From an uncultured Phascolarctobacterium sp. (GTDB taxonomy: Bacteria > Bacillota > Negativicutes > Acidaminococcales > Acidaminococcaceae): 59,923 nucleotides of DNA. Position 1 is the stretch's first letter. Each line of letters opens with the position of its first letter. The stretch covers positions 1 to 59,923 of the forward strand of contig CAJKLD010000013.1 in NCBI GenBank assembly GCA_905200645.1, read 5' to 3'. This document shows positions 33,474 through 41,890 of this stretch, in pieces. The translations under genes were made by a program, and so were the position numbers. Under the pieces are notes generated by a model. The model saw nothing but the letters and a program-made list of their open reading frames with translations. It searched no databases and had not been told where the DNA came from.

Positions 33474-33894
33474 CAGGGCTTTTTATAACGAAATATTGCT
33501 GGATCATAATATGCACCCGGCACATAAGCATGAGCTGCCGGATGCTGATATGGAAATGCGCGGCTATAATCCAACCTGCGGCGACGATATTACCATGAAG
33601 CTGAAGGTAGAAAACGGCGTGGTCATGGACGGAGCCTTTGTAGGCAGCGGCTGTGCTATCAGCCAGGCCAGCGCTGATATGATGCTGGATTTGGTTATTG
33701 GCAAGCCTAAGGAGGAAGCGCTGCGTTTGGCAGATATTTTCCTGCGTATGATTAAAGGCGAAGCCGGCGAGGAAGAAATTGACGAGCTGGAGGAGGCCGG
33801 CGTATTAAAGGATGTAAGCCATATGCCTGCGCGCGTAAAATGTGCTGTGTTAGGCTGGCATACCTTAGAGCAGATGCTCAATAAAAAAGAATAG
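33463..33894 (+). CDS. sufU: sulfur-transfer protein SufU
   Basis: A 143-residue IscU-like protein of the SufU branch. The conserved cysteines are in NPTCGDDI (with the Asp), GSGCAIS and ARVKCAVLGW; the 18-20-residue insert between the second and third Cys that marks SufU is present. In Gram-positive systems SufU is a zinc-dependent sulfur shuttle from SufS to SufBCD. Last gene of the operon; a terminator follows. SufA, SufE and SufR genes are not seen here. Confidence 0.93.
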   Translation: MADNRAFYNEILLDHNMHPAHKHELPDADMEMRGYNPTCGDDITMKLKVENGVVMDGAFVGSGCAISQASADMMLDLVIGKPKEEALRLADIFLRMIKGEAGEEEIDELEEAGVLKDVSHMPARVKCAVLGWHTLEQMLNKKE

Positions 33895-33922
33895 TATTTT
33901 ACGAGTATATTAAATAAAAATT

Positions 33923-33975
33923 AGCACCCCTGCCAGCGTTAAAATATTTAGCGACGGCAGGGGTACTGCTTTTGT
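33923..33975 (+). terminator. terminator of the suf operon
   Basis: ACCCCTGCC (33926-33934) pairs with GGCAGGGGT (33956-33964), extended by AGC/GCT outer pairs, and is followed by TTTTG. Confidence 0.75.
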
Positions 33976-34010
33976 TAGATTGTTACCGATGCTTAAAAAT
34001 CAGGCAATAA

Positions 34011-34042
34011 GAAAAGCCTTCAGGCAAGAGCCTGAAGGCTTT
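34011..34042 (-). terminator. terminator of DASS carrier 1 (minus strand)
   Basis: A 13-bp perfect stem (34013-34025 with 34030-34042) with a 4-nt loop; on the minus strand it is followed by a T-rich CTTTTCTT tail. It lies about 30 bp after the carrier stop. Confidence 0.85.
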
Positions 34043-34071
34043 GGTTAGGGACTATAAAATAACGGTATTAA

Positions 34072-35346
34072 TTATTTGCCGGGGAAGAACGGCCATACCA
34101 TAGGAATTACAACCAAGGATACTACGAAGCAAACGATGATCAAGCCAGTGCCTGCTTTTACATAGTCCATGAATTTGTAGTTGCCAGGGCCAAGTACCAA
34201 GGTGTTCGGAGGAGTACCAACAGGAGATGCAAATGCGCAGGATGCAGCAACTGCAATAGCCATCAATACAGCACGCGGGTCAGCGCCCAGGTTTTTAGCA
34301 ATAGCAATACCGATCGGGCACAGCAGAGCTGCGGATGCGGTGTTGGACATGAATTGAGTCAGACCGCAGGACAGGATGAACAGAACTGCGGTTACAACGA
34401 TAGGAGACGGAGAACCGCCCATCAGGGATACGGTCCAGTCAGCAATCAATTTGCCAGCGCCGGTTTTATCCATAGCAGAGGATACAGGCATCATACCTGC
34501 GAACAGGAAGATGGTTACCCAGTCGATGGAAGCATAAGCTTGTTTTTCAGTCAAGCAGCCGGTCAGAACGCAGATCAAAGCGCCGATAACAGCAGCCATT
34601 TCCAAGGTAATGCCTTTAATACCAAGACCCATTACCAAAACTACTGCAACCAAAATAACGCCGGAAACCATCATCTTAGTGTTGTTGGTTTCGTTAGCTT
34701 CGATTTCTTGTTCGATTTCTTGGTCAGCATCCAGTTGAGCTGCGGGCAGCAAATATTTACCAACGAACATCATGTACAGCATACCAGCAACAGAGATAGG
34801 AATACCAATCCAAGCGAATTCGAAGAAACCGAAGGAAGGCAGACCAACGTTGCTCAGAGCGCCGGCAGCGATGATGTTAGGAGGAGTACCAACCATGGTG
34901 ATGATGCCGCCCCAACCGCAAGCGAATGCCAAAGGCATCAATTGACGGGAAGCAGGAATCTTAGCAGATGCGCAGATGCCCAGAGCTACCGGCAGCAAGC
35001 AAGCTGCGGTACCAGTGTTGGACAAGAATGCGGACAGAACAGTACCAACGGTCATCAGACCAAACATCAAAGAGTTTTCGCCGGTACCAACAGCGCTAAC
35101 TACTTTGTTGCCGATGAATTGTGCCAAGCCGGTGTAGAACATAGCACCACCAACAACGAACATACCAGCAAACAGTACTACGGTAGAGTTAGATAAACCG
35201 GAGAATACTTGTTTTGCGGGGATCAAGCCGAGCAGGCCGCAAGCAATTGCGCCGCCCATAGCGGTAACTGCCAGAGGAATAAGTTCGGTAACGAAGAATA
35301 AAGCAATTACAGCTAACAGAATAAGACATTTTACAGCTTTAGACAT
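34072..35346 (-). CDS. DASS-family sodium:dicarboxylate (succinate-type) symporter, copy 1
   Basis: A 424-residue carrier of the divalent anion:sodium symporter family (SLC13/SdcS/VcINDY type), about 11 helices. Both Ser-Asn-Thr motifs that hold Na+ and the carboxylate are present: FLSNTGTAAC in the first half and MSNTASAALL in the second, along with VGTPPNIIAAG and SPVGTPPNTLV. It is expected to import succinate, fumarate or malate with Na+, which suits the methylmalonyl-CoA pathway at the left end. ATG start with AAGGAGGAT ahead. It is about 97% identical by eye to copy 2 just upstream. Confidence 0.93.
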   Translation of the reverse strand: MSKAVKCLILLAVIALFFVTELIPLAVTAMGGAIACGLLGLIPAKQVFSGLSNSTVVLFAGMFVVGGAMFYTGLAQFIGNKVVSAVGTGENSLMFGLMTVGTVLSAFLSNTGTAACLLPVALGICASAKIPASRQLMPLAFACGWGGIITMVGTPPNIIAAGALSNVGLPSFGFFEFAWIGIPISVAGMLYMMFVGKYLLPAAQLDADQEIEQEIEANETNNTKMMVSGVILVAVVLVMGLGIKGITLEMAAVIGALICVLTGCLTEKQAYASIDWVTIFLFAGMMPVSSAMDKTGAGKLIADWTVSLMGGSPSPIVVTAVLFILSCGLTQFMSNTASAALLCPIGIAIAKNLGADPRAVLMAIAVAASCAFASPVGTPPNTLVLGPGNYKFMDYVKAGTGLIIVCFVVSLVVIPMVWPFFPGK

Positions 35347-35479
35347 AAAGATCCTCCTTTATTTAATTTTTAAGGAACAACGACTAAACTGTTAATCTAG
35401 CTTTAGAAAGCCACCTTAACCTTGCTAAGTCCCAATAAACAAAGTTTAGAAATGCATTTAAAAAGTAAAATAACAGGAA

Positions 35480-35520
35480 GTCGCTACATATATTGTAGCG
35501 ACCATAAGGAATTTTGTCAA
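35480..35520 (-). promoter_or_regulatory. promoter and overlapping palindrome of DASS carrier 1
   Basis: On the minus strand: TTGACA (35515-35520), 17-bp spacer, TACAAT (35492-35497). A palindrome GTCGCTACA-N5-TGTAGCGAC (35480-35502) covers the -10 box, so a dimeric regulator could block or act there. Confidence 0.8.
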
Positions 35521-35581
35521 GAGTGTGACAATAACAAATTTTCTGTAAATTATTCCTAAAAAGTATTTAATACTAAATAAT

Positions 35582-35611
35582 AAAGGCTCTAGGATTAATC
35601 CTAGAGCCTTT
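35582..35611 (-). terminator. terminator of DASS carrier 2 (minus strand)
   Basis: A perfect 30-nt palindrome AAAGGCTCTAGGATT and its complement, with a T-rich tail on the minus strand, 30 bp after the stop of copy 2. Confidence 0.85.
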
Positions 35612-35640
35612 ATATTGGGACTTAGAAAGTTAAGGTATGA

Positions 35641-36915
35641 TTATTTGCCGGGGAAGAAGGGCCATACCATGGGGATTACAACCAAGGAGATTACGAAGCA
35701 AACGATGATCAAGCCAGTGCCTGCTTTTACGTAGTCCATGAATTTGTATTTGCCAGGGCCCAGTACCAGGGTGTTCGGAGGAGTACCAACGGGGGATGCA
35801 AATGCGCAGGATGCAGCAACTGCAATAGCCATCAGAACTGCCTTCGGGTCAGCGCCAAGGTTTTGAGAGATAGCGATACCAATGGGGCACAGCAGAGCTG
35901 CGGATGCGGTATTGGACATGAATTGGGTCAGGCCGCAGGACAGAATGAACAGAACTGCGGTTACAACCAACGGAGACGGGGAGCCGCCCATCAGGCTAAC
36001 GGTCCAGTCAGCAATCAATTTGCCAGCGCCGGTTTTATCCATAGCGGAGGATACAGGCATCATACCTGCAAACAGGAAGATGGTTACCCAGTCGATGGAA
36101 GCATAAGCTTGTTTTTCAGTCAAGCAGCCGGTCAGAACGCAGATCAAAGCGCCGATAACAGCAGCCATTTCCAAGGTGATGCCTTTAATGCCAAGGCCCA
36201 TTACCAGAACTACAGATACCAGGATAGCGCCGGAAACGATCATCTTGGTGTTGTTGGTTTCGTTAGCTTCGATTTCTTGCTCGATTTCTTGGTCAGCGTC
36301 CAGTTGAGCTGCCGGCAGTAAGTATTTGCCAACAAACATCATGTACAGCATACCGCCGATGGAGATAGGAATACCGATCCAAGCGAATTCGAAGAAGCCA
36401 AAGGAAGGCAGACCTACGTTGCTCAGAGCGCCGGCAGCGATGATGTTAGGAGGAGTACCAACCATGGTGATGATGCCGCCCCAACCGCAAGCGAATGCCA
36501 AAGGCATCAATTGACGGGAAGCAGGAATCTTAGCAGATGCGCAGATGCCCAGAGCTACCGGCAGCAAGCAAGCTGCGGTACCAGTGTTGGACAAGAATGC
36601 GGACAGAACAGTACCAACGGTCATCAGACCGAACATCAGGGAGTTTTCGCCGGTACCAACAGCGCTAACTACCTTGTTGCCGATGAATTGTGCCAGACCA
36701 GTATAGAACATAGCACCACCAACAACGAACATACCTGCGAAAAGTACTACAGTGGAGTTTGCCAAGCCAGAGAATACTTGTTTAGCAGGGATCAAGCCGA
36801 GCAAACCGCAAGCGATTGCGCCGCCCATAGCGGTAACTGCCAGAGGAATAAGTTCGGTTACGAAGAATAAAGCAATTACAGCTAAAACGATAAGACATTT
36901 TACAGCTTTAGACAC
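35641..36915 (-). CDS. DASS-family sodium:dicarboxylate (succinate-type) symporter, copy 2
   Basis: A 424-residue carrier almost the same as copy 1; I count about 13 residue differences, mostly conservative (for example AKNLGADPR versus SQNLGADPK and GNYKF versus GKYKF). Both Ser-Asn-Thr motifs are kept, so both should work. The start is GTG at 36913-36915: the ribosome site GGAGGG lies 7 bp ahead, and the protein then starts as in copy 1; upstream in-frame ATG codons overlap that site. It has a different promoter region from copy 1, next to a divergent TetR regulator, so the two copies may serve different conditions. Confidence 0.93.
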   Translation of the reverse strand: MSKAVKCLIVLAVIALFFVTELIPLAVTAMGGAIACGLLGLIPAKQVFSGLANSTVVLFAGMFVVGGAMFYTGLAQFIGNKVVSAVGTGENSLMFGLMTVGTVLSAFLSNTGTAACLLPVALGICASAKIPASRQLMPLAFACGWGGIITMVGTPPNIIAAGALSNVGLPSFGFFEFAWIGIPISIGGMLYMMFVGKYLLPAAQLDADQEIEQEIEANETNNTKMIVSGAILVSVVLVMGLGIKGITLEMAAVIGALICVLTGCLTEKQAYASIDWVTIFLFAGMMPVSSAMDKTGAGKLIADWTVSLMGGSPSPLVVTAVLFILSCGLTQFMSNTASAALLCPIGIAISQNLGADPKAVLMAIAVAASCAFASPVGTPPNTLVLGPGKYKFMDYVKAGTGLIIVCFVISLVVIPMVWPFFPGK

Positions 36916-37056
36916 TATAAATCCCTCCATTATAAAATTTTGAAAGAACAACGGCACTTATGTTAACTAATTACGACTGCCACCTGCTTTGGTACAAGTC
37001 CCAAGTAGAACCAGAACAAGTAAAGTAGGCATAATTAGCCCTCATAAGCTAATGTC

Positions 37057-37094
37057 GTTAACTATATTTTAGCTAACAATCATAACTTTGTCAA
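37057..37094 (-). promoter_or_regulatory. promoter of DASS carrier 2 with a GTTAGCTA-type half-site pair
   Basis: On the minus strand: TTGACA (37089-37094), 17-bp spacer, TAAAAT (37066-37071). An imperfect palindrome GTTAAC-N9-GCTAAC (37057-37077) covers the -10 box; its GCTAAC/GTTAGC words recur in the large palindrome at 37176-37246. Confidence 0.8.
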
Positions 37095-37175
37095 GAGTAT
37101 AAACTAAAGATTGAGCTGTTTTGTGTAATTTAAGTCACACTTTTGCGAAAATAATACAGGAAAACAAGCATATAA

Positions 37176-37246
37176 CTCTACTAACAAAGATAACACTGTT
37201 AGCTAAAATAAATAAATAGCTAACAGTGTTATCTTTGTTAGTAGAG
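37176..37246. repeat. 71-nt perfect palindrome (29-bp arms) between DASS 2 and the TetR gene
   Basis: Arms 37176-37204 and 37218-37246 are exact inverted copies around a 13-nt A/T loop. Each arm is itself a palindrome: CTAACA and TGTTAG spaced by 10 bp, so four half-sites occur. There is no T-run on either strand, which argues against a terminator. It looks like a double operator or a small palindromic element. Confidence 0.85.
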
Positions 37247-37308
37247 AGAAAAAATTTTGTGTAGGTTTGGTTTTGTAATTAAAAAAAGCGACATGAATAC
37301 TTTTAGAA

Positions 37309-37317
37309 TGTTATAAT
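37309..37317 (+). promoter_or_regulatory. extended -10 promoter of the TetR regulator gene
   Basis: TGT-TATAAT at 37309-37317, about 48 bp before the start codon; no clear -35 box. Confidence 0.55.
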
Positions 37318-37364
37318 AATTATTACAATAACGTGAGTTGTATCCTGACGGAAGGGGATGGCTT

Positions 37365-37979
37365 ATGAATAAGGGATTGACCCGGGAAAAAATAGTTTCA
37401 GCTGCTATAGAAATACTGCGAAGGGACGGTAGTGAGAACTTTTCTCTGCGTGTTTTGGCAGAAAGCTTGGAGGTCAAGGCAGCTTCTTTGTACAAGCATT
37501 TTGAAAATATGGATGAGCTTATTTTGGCTGTGGCCATAAAGGTGTATGAGGAGTTTGACGAGCAGCAGGGTGAGGCTGTGGCTAAGGCCAAAACTAGACG
37601 GGAAGCCTTGTTGACTTTAGCTATGGCCTTTAGAGAGTTTGGGTATGAACATCCTAGCTTTTATCATTTGCTTTTGATTTTACCCAAGCTAGAGGGTGAG
37701 ACTCTTAATTATGTCGCTACCAAATTATATGCTCCCATAGTGTATGTTATTAATTTGTATAAGCTTGATGATGAGGCCAAGGCGCATTGGTGCCATATTT
37801 TCATGGCTACTATAGTGGGCTTTATGGTGGGCAAGGGATCCGGTATGTCTAAGTTCTCTAAAGTAAATTCTACTACGAGCTTTCGCTTAGCTATTCGCAA
37901 TATTATTTCCGCCTTGGAAAGTCTGGAACGGGAGCAGCTGGAGCGAGCGAATTATTTAAGAGATGATAGTGTTAATTGA
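37365..37979 (+). CDS. TetR/AcrR-family transcriptional regulator
   Basis: A 204-residue regulator. The N-terminal helix-turn-helix is clear (REKIVSAAIEIL to FSLRVLAESLEVKAASLYKHF), followed by an all-helical ligand domain with WHG-type features (FREFGYEHPSFYHLLL). ATG 37365 is preferred: GAAGGGG lies 7 bp ahead; a TTG at 37338 in the same frame has none. It is divergent from DASS carrier 2, with the large palindrome between, so it probably controls that carrier and itself. The ligand is unknown; a dicarboxylate or CoA ester would fit. Confidence 0.88.
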   Translation: MNKGLTREKIVSAAIEILRRDGSENFSLRVLAESLEVKAASLYKHFENMDELILAVAIKVYEEFDEQQGEAVAKAKTRREALLTLAMAFREFGYEHPSFYHLLLILPKLEGETLNYVATKLYAPIVYVINLYKLDDEAKAHWCHIFMATIVGFMVGKGSGMSKFSKVNSTTSFRLAIRNIISALESLEREQLERANYLRDDSVN

Positions 37980-38160
37980 ATATAGAGCAAATAGACTTAA
38001 GGATGCTGGGGGAGACCTGGCATCCTTTTTGACATTTTAGTAATAATATTTTTCTTAGAAGGTAAAAGCTTATACTGTGTCGAAATATACTAAAAAACAC
38101 TAGTAAAATAGGTGGGTTTCTGTGAAGTAAGCTAAGGAAATGACGGAAAGGAGTACAAAA

Positions 38161-39849
38161 ATGGCAAAAAGAGTAGTAATTATCGGCGGAGTGGCTACGG
38201 GTATGAAAACTGCCTCCCGTCTGCGCCGTCGTGATAAGGACGTGGAAATTATCGTTTTGGAACGGGGACCGGAGCTTAGCTATGGCGCCTGCGGTTTTCC
38301 CTACTATATAGGCGGCGAGGTAAAAAGCTTTAACAGTTTTGACCATACGCCGCAGGGCGTGAAGCGCGATGCAGATTTTTTCCGGAAGGTAAAGGGTATT
38401 GATGCGCGGATAGGCTGCAACGTTACTGCTATTGACAGAGCAGCAAAAAGGGTTACCTATGTAGAAAACGGCGACACTAAAGAGCTGTCCTATGATGTGC
38501 TGGTTTTGGGTACCGGTTCTACGCCGGTGCGCCTGCCTTTGGAAAATGGCGACGCACAGGGTATTCACAGCTTTTGGTTCCCCTGGGATGTACATGCTGT
38601 AGAAGCGGAAATTAAAGAACGCGGCGTGACCGACGTAGTTATTATTGGCGCAGGCTTTATCGGTATGGAGCTGGCAGAGGCTTTTCGTCATCGCGGTCTG
38701 AATACCAGCATTGTGGAAATGCAGGACAGACTTTTGCCGCAGCTTTTGGATAAGGAAATGGCAGACCTTTTGCGCAAGGAGATTGCCAAGGAGGGACTTT
38801 ATCTTTATTTAGAAGAAAAAACAGTGGCCTTTGAAGCAGCTGATGGCATAGTGACTGCGGTAAAAACAGATAAACGCACTATTCCTGCGCAGCTGGTAAT
38901 TGTCGCCGTAGGCGTGCGTCCTAACGTAGAGCTGGCCAAGGCGGCAGGCTTGGAGATTGGACCTACGGGCTGCATTGCCGTTAACGAATATTTGCAGACC
39001 AGCGACCCTGCTATTTACGCCGGCGGAGATTGTGCCGAAAATACCCATCGCGTAAGCGGCGCAAAAATTTTTACGCCTATGGGGTCTACCGCCAATAAGC
39101 ATGGCCGGGTAATTGCCGATAATATCTGCGGCGACGCTATCAAATATCCCGGCGTTTTAGGTACGGGCGTATGCCGTATTTTTGGTATCAGCGCAGGTTC
39201 TGTCGGCCTTAACGAGCGTAGCGCCTCCGCTGCCGGTTTAAAATTTAAGAGTGTGGTAGTTCCCGGATTTGACCGTTTAGGCTATATGCCCGGCGCCGGC
39301 AGAATAGTTGTGAAGCTTTTGGCAGAAGAGGGGACGGAGCGCGTTTTAGGCTTACAGGCTGTGGGCGCAAATGTTGATAAACGCATTGACACCATGGTTG
39401 CCGCGTTATCCTTTGGCGCTGCTTTAGAGGATTTATCTAATTTTGATATTGCTTATGCGCCGCCGTTCAACGGACCTATCGACAATTTGGCTACGGCTGC
39501 CAACGTGCTGCATAATAAGATGACGGAGCAAATGCAGGGAATTAATCCTAAGGATTTTGAGGCAAGAAGGGCAAAGGGCGATTATCTTTTTGTAGATGTG
39601 CGTACTCCTCAAGAGGTAGCTGCCAATCGCATTGCCGGTATTCCTGACAGAGTAAATGTGCCTTTAGACCAGATAAGAGAGTGCGAACTGCCCTGCGATA
39701 AGGATAAAGAAATAATTACCTCCTGTCAGATTGACTTGCGCGGTTACGAGGCAGAGGTTATGCTGCGGGCGAAAGGCTATAATAATGTAAAAAGTCTTGA
39801 AGGCGGTATGAGCGGCTGGCCGTATGCTACAGAAAAAGATAGCAAGTAG
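38161..39849 (+). CDS. CoA-disulfide/persulfide reductase with C-terminal rhodanese domain
   Basis: A 562-residue flavoprotein. It starts with the FAD-binding GGVATGMKTASRLRR, has the single active cysteine C44 in GACGFPYYIGG, a second dinucleotide site VIIGAGFIGMELAEA and the YAGGDCAE FAD segment. A pyridine-nucleotide-disulfide dimerisation domain follows, and from about residue 465 a rhodanese domain with catalytic Cys in ITSCQIDLRGYEAE. Such fusions reduce CoA disulfide, CoA persulfide or polysulfide with NAD(P)H. ATG 38161 sits behind AAAGGAG; an upstream in-frame ATG (38140) does not. The gene after it also codes a Cys-rich redox-type protein. Confidence 0.9.
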   Translation: MAKRVVIIGGVATGMKTASRLRRRDKDVEIIVLERGPELSYGACGFPYYIGGEVKSFNSFDHTPQGVKRDADFFRKVKGIDARIGCNVTAIDRAAKRVTYVENGDTKELSYDVLVLGTGSTPVRLPLENGDAQGIHSFWFPWDVHAVEAEIKERGVTDVVIIGAGFIGMELAEAFRHRGLNTSIVEMQDRLLPQLLDKEMADLLRKEIAKEGLYLYLEEKTVAFEAADGIVTAVKTDKRTIPAQLVIVAVGVRPNVELAKAAGLEIGPTGCIAVNEYLQTSDPAIYAGGDCAENTHRVSGAKIFTPMGSTANKHGRVIADNICGDAIKYPGVLGTGVCRIFGISAGSVGLNERSASAAGLKFKSVVVPGFDRLGYMPGAGRIVVKLLAEEGTERVLGLQAVGANVDKRIDTMVAALSFGAALEDLSNFDIAYAPPFNGPIDNLATAANVLHNKMTEQMQGINPKDFEARRAKGDYLFVDVRTPQEVAANRIAGIPDRVNVPLDQIRECELPCDKDKEIITSCQIDLRGYEAEVMLRAKGYNNVKSLEGGMSGWPYATEKDSK

Positions 39850-39921
39850 TTTATAAATGGCTGAAAAGCTTATAAAAACTGCTATAACGATGCTTATAGC
39901 AGCAGGGACGGAAGCTTTAAA

Positions 39922-39930
39922 TGTTATAAT
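39922..39930 (+). promoter_or_regulatory. extended -10 promoter of the C_GCAxxG_C_C gene
   Basis: TGT-TATAAT at 39922-39930, 22 bp before the start codon. A 9-bp hairpin (39879-39887 with 39894-39902) without T-run precedes it. Confidence 0.5.
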
Positions 39931-39951
39931 AAATATTAAAGGAGGAGCATT

Positions 39952-40398
39952 ATGAGTGAATTTAGTGAAAAAATGGGCATGGCAGCAGGTAATAATTTTA
40001 AGAGCGGCTTTAACTGCTGCGAAGCTATTGTAGAGACCTTCCGTAAAGAGGCAGGAGTAGAAATTGACGATAACGCGTTTCGTCTGTGCAGCGGTTTTGG
40101 CGGCGGCATTGGCCACGCTCGCGATTTGTGCGGCGCTATGGCGGGCTGTACTATGGTTATCAGCACCTTGGCCGGACGCAATCATCCTAGCGAAAAGCCT
40201 TTGGCAGAAATCTATCCTTTAACATTGGAATTTCATGAACGCTTTAAAGAAGCCTTTGGCAGCTGTGCCTGCGGTGATTTGATGCCTTATGAATTCAACA
40301 CTCGCGACCACTTGAAAAATTGCCTGAAGCTGGTGAACAAAGTAGCGCAGCTTTTAGCAGTATATTTGGAAGAAAAAGCTTTATTGACGCAAAAATAA
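39952..40398 (+). CDS. C_GCAxxG_C_C family protein
   Basis: A 148-residue protein with the family cysteine pattern: FNCCEAIVETF, LCSGFGGGIGHARDLCGAMAG, SCACGD and NCLKLV. Family members occur in anaerobes, often near redox enzymes or transporters; a metal cofactor or redox-active cysteines are assumed, and function is unknown. Start ATG 39952 is behind AAAGGAGG. It follows the CoA-disulfide-reductase gene by about 100 bp with its own promoter-like sequence. Confidence 0.88.
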   Translation: MSEFSEKMGMAAGNNFKSGFNCCEAIVETFRKEAGVEIDDNAFRLCSGFGGGIGHARDLCGAMAGCTMVISTLAGRNHPSEKPLAEIYPLTLEFHERFKEAFGSCACGDLMPYEFNTRDHLKNCLKLVNKVAQLLAVYLEEKALLTQK

Positions 40399-40457
40399 AT
40401 TTTCGGGTGCCATAAGATTTTAGCATTTTATTTTCTTTAAAATATCGTAAACAATGT

Positions 40458-40510
40458 AACAACGCACGAGCAGAAAGTAAACAGATTATACTTTTTGCTT
40501 GTGCGTTGTT
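40458..40510. repeat. 22-bp inverted repeat upstream of the aminotransferase gene
   Basis: Arms 40458-40479 and 40489-40510 pair over 22 bp with two G-U-type differences; loop 9 nt. No T-run follows on either strand. It may be an operator, an mRNA 3' end or a mobile palindromic unit. Confidence 0.7.
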
Positions 40511-40577
40511 GTACTTAGTGTTAAAATATACAGTATATCAAAATTAAAAGTTATTATTTAAAGTGAGGGTGTTAAAC

Positions 40578-41756
40578 ATGAAATTTGCTAAACGTATGGA
40601 GGGTATGCAAGCCTCCGAAATTCGTGAGCTGCTCAAATTAACTGCAAAACCTGATATTATTTCTTTTGCCGGCGGTCTACCTGCTCCGGAATTATTTCCT
40701 GTGGAAGAAATTGCTAAGGTTTCCCATGATTTAGTATTAAAAGAAGGCCGGCAGCTGCTGCAATATGCAACTACCGAAGGCCGTCCGAGCCTGCGTGCAA
40801 AAATTGCCAAGCGCATGGCTGATAAATATAATACCGTTGTTGATCCTGACGATATTTTGATTACCACCGGTTCCCAGCAATGCCTTGATTTTGTCGGTAA
40901 GCTGTTTTTGGACCCCGGCGACGTTGTTCTGTGCGAAAGCCCGTCCTATTTAGGCGCTTTAAACGCTTTTAACGCTTATCAACCTAAATTTGTAGAGGTT
41001 CCTACCGATAACGGAGGTCTGCTTCCCGAAGAGCTGGATAAAATTTTGGAGACTACGCCGAACTGCAAATTTATCTATGTAATTCCTGATTTCCAAAATC
41101 CCACCGGCCGCACTTGGTCCATGGAACGCCGCAAAGCTTTTATGGAAGTTGTTAATAAACATAATCTGCCTGTTGTGGAAGATAATCCTTACGGCGAGCT
41201 GCGTTATGAGGGCGAAATTCTGCCTTCTCTAAAATCCCTGGATACTAAAGGCTTGGTTATGTTCCTAGGTACTTTTTCTAAAATCTTCTGTCCTGGCCTG
41301 CGCCTTGGCTGGGTTGCCTGCGAACACGAGCTGTTGACACAATTTGTAAAGATTAAACAAAGCGCTGATTTGCATACCTCTAATTTTGACCAAGGTGTTG
41401 CCGACGCTTACATGGACGCTTACGATTTGGATGCGCATGTAAAAGAAATTGTTGCTTTGTATAAGCATCGCCGCGATTTGATTTTGGAATCCATGGAAAA
41501 ATATTTGCCGGCAGGCACCGAATGGACTCATCCGGAAGGCGGTTTGTTCCTGTGGCTTACCTTCCCCGAGGGCGTAAGCGCGCGCAAAGTATTCGCTAAA
41601 TGTATTGAAATGAAGGTTGCAGGCGTTATCGGTGACGCTTTCTATCCTAACCAAAAAACCGACCGCAGCATGCGCATTAACTACTCCAATATGCCGGACG
41701 ACCGCATTGTTGAAGGCATTCAGCGTATGGCTAAGGCTATTAAAGAGTGCATGTAA
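40578..41756 (+). CDS. PLP-dependent aminotransferase, class I/II (2-aminoadipate/aromatic type)
   Basis: A 392-residue fold-type I aminotransferase. PISFAGG-like IISFAGGLPAPELFP, YATTEGRPSLR, the Asn/Pro segment PDFQNPTGRTWS, PVVEDNPYGELR and the PLP lysine in FLGTFSKIFCPGLRLGW are present. The group includes LysN, aromatic aminotransferases and MocR-derived enzymes, so the amino acid cannot be fixed. ATG 40578 is used, since AGTGAGGG lies 8 bp ahead; the GTG at 40563 is inside that site. It is a single-gene unit with its own terminator. Confidence 0.88.
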   Translation: MKFAKRMEGMQASEIRELLKLTAKPDIISFAGGLPAPELFPVEEIAKVSHDLVLKEGRQLLQYATTEGRPSLRAKIAKRMADKYNTVVDPDDILITTGSQQCLDFVGKLFLDPGDVVLCESPSYLGALNAFNAYQPKFVEVPTDNGGLLPEELDKILETTPNCKFIYVIPDFQNPTGRTWSMERRKAFMEVVNKHNLPVVEDNPYGELRYEGEILPSLKSLDTKGLVMFLGTFSKIFCPGLRLGWVACEHELLTQFVKIKQSADLHTSNFDQGVADAYMDAYDLDAHVKEIVALYKHRRDLILESMEKYLPAGTEWTHPEGGLFLWLTFPEGVSARKVFAKCIEMKVAGVIGDAFYPNQKTDRSMRINYSNMPDDRIVEGIQRMAKAIKECM

Positions 41757-41787
41757 TACCTTATAATCGATTTTGTTAGAAAATATA

Positions 41788-41826
41788 AAACAGGCTTCGA
41801 GTAAAATCGGAGCCTGTTTTTTTTTG
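41788..41826 (+). terminator. rho-independent terminator after the aminotransferase gene
   Basis: An 11-bp stem (41790-41800 with 41807-41817), 6-nt loop and a T-run of nine. Confidence 0.9.
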
Positions 41827-41890
41827 CGTAAAAAATAACTTAGTTTAATGCTTTTGCAAGATGAATTATTTTAATGCCGTTAATTTTTAT

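Noticed and set aside
34354..35196. 280-codon plus-strand frame
   Set aside because: Antisense shadow of DASS carrier 1; the same shadow appears in copy 2.
37176..37246. Terminator between DASS 2 and the TetR gene
   Set aside because: The two genes diverge, and no T-run follows the stem on either strand.
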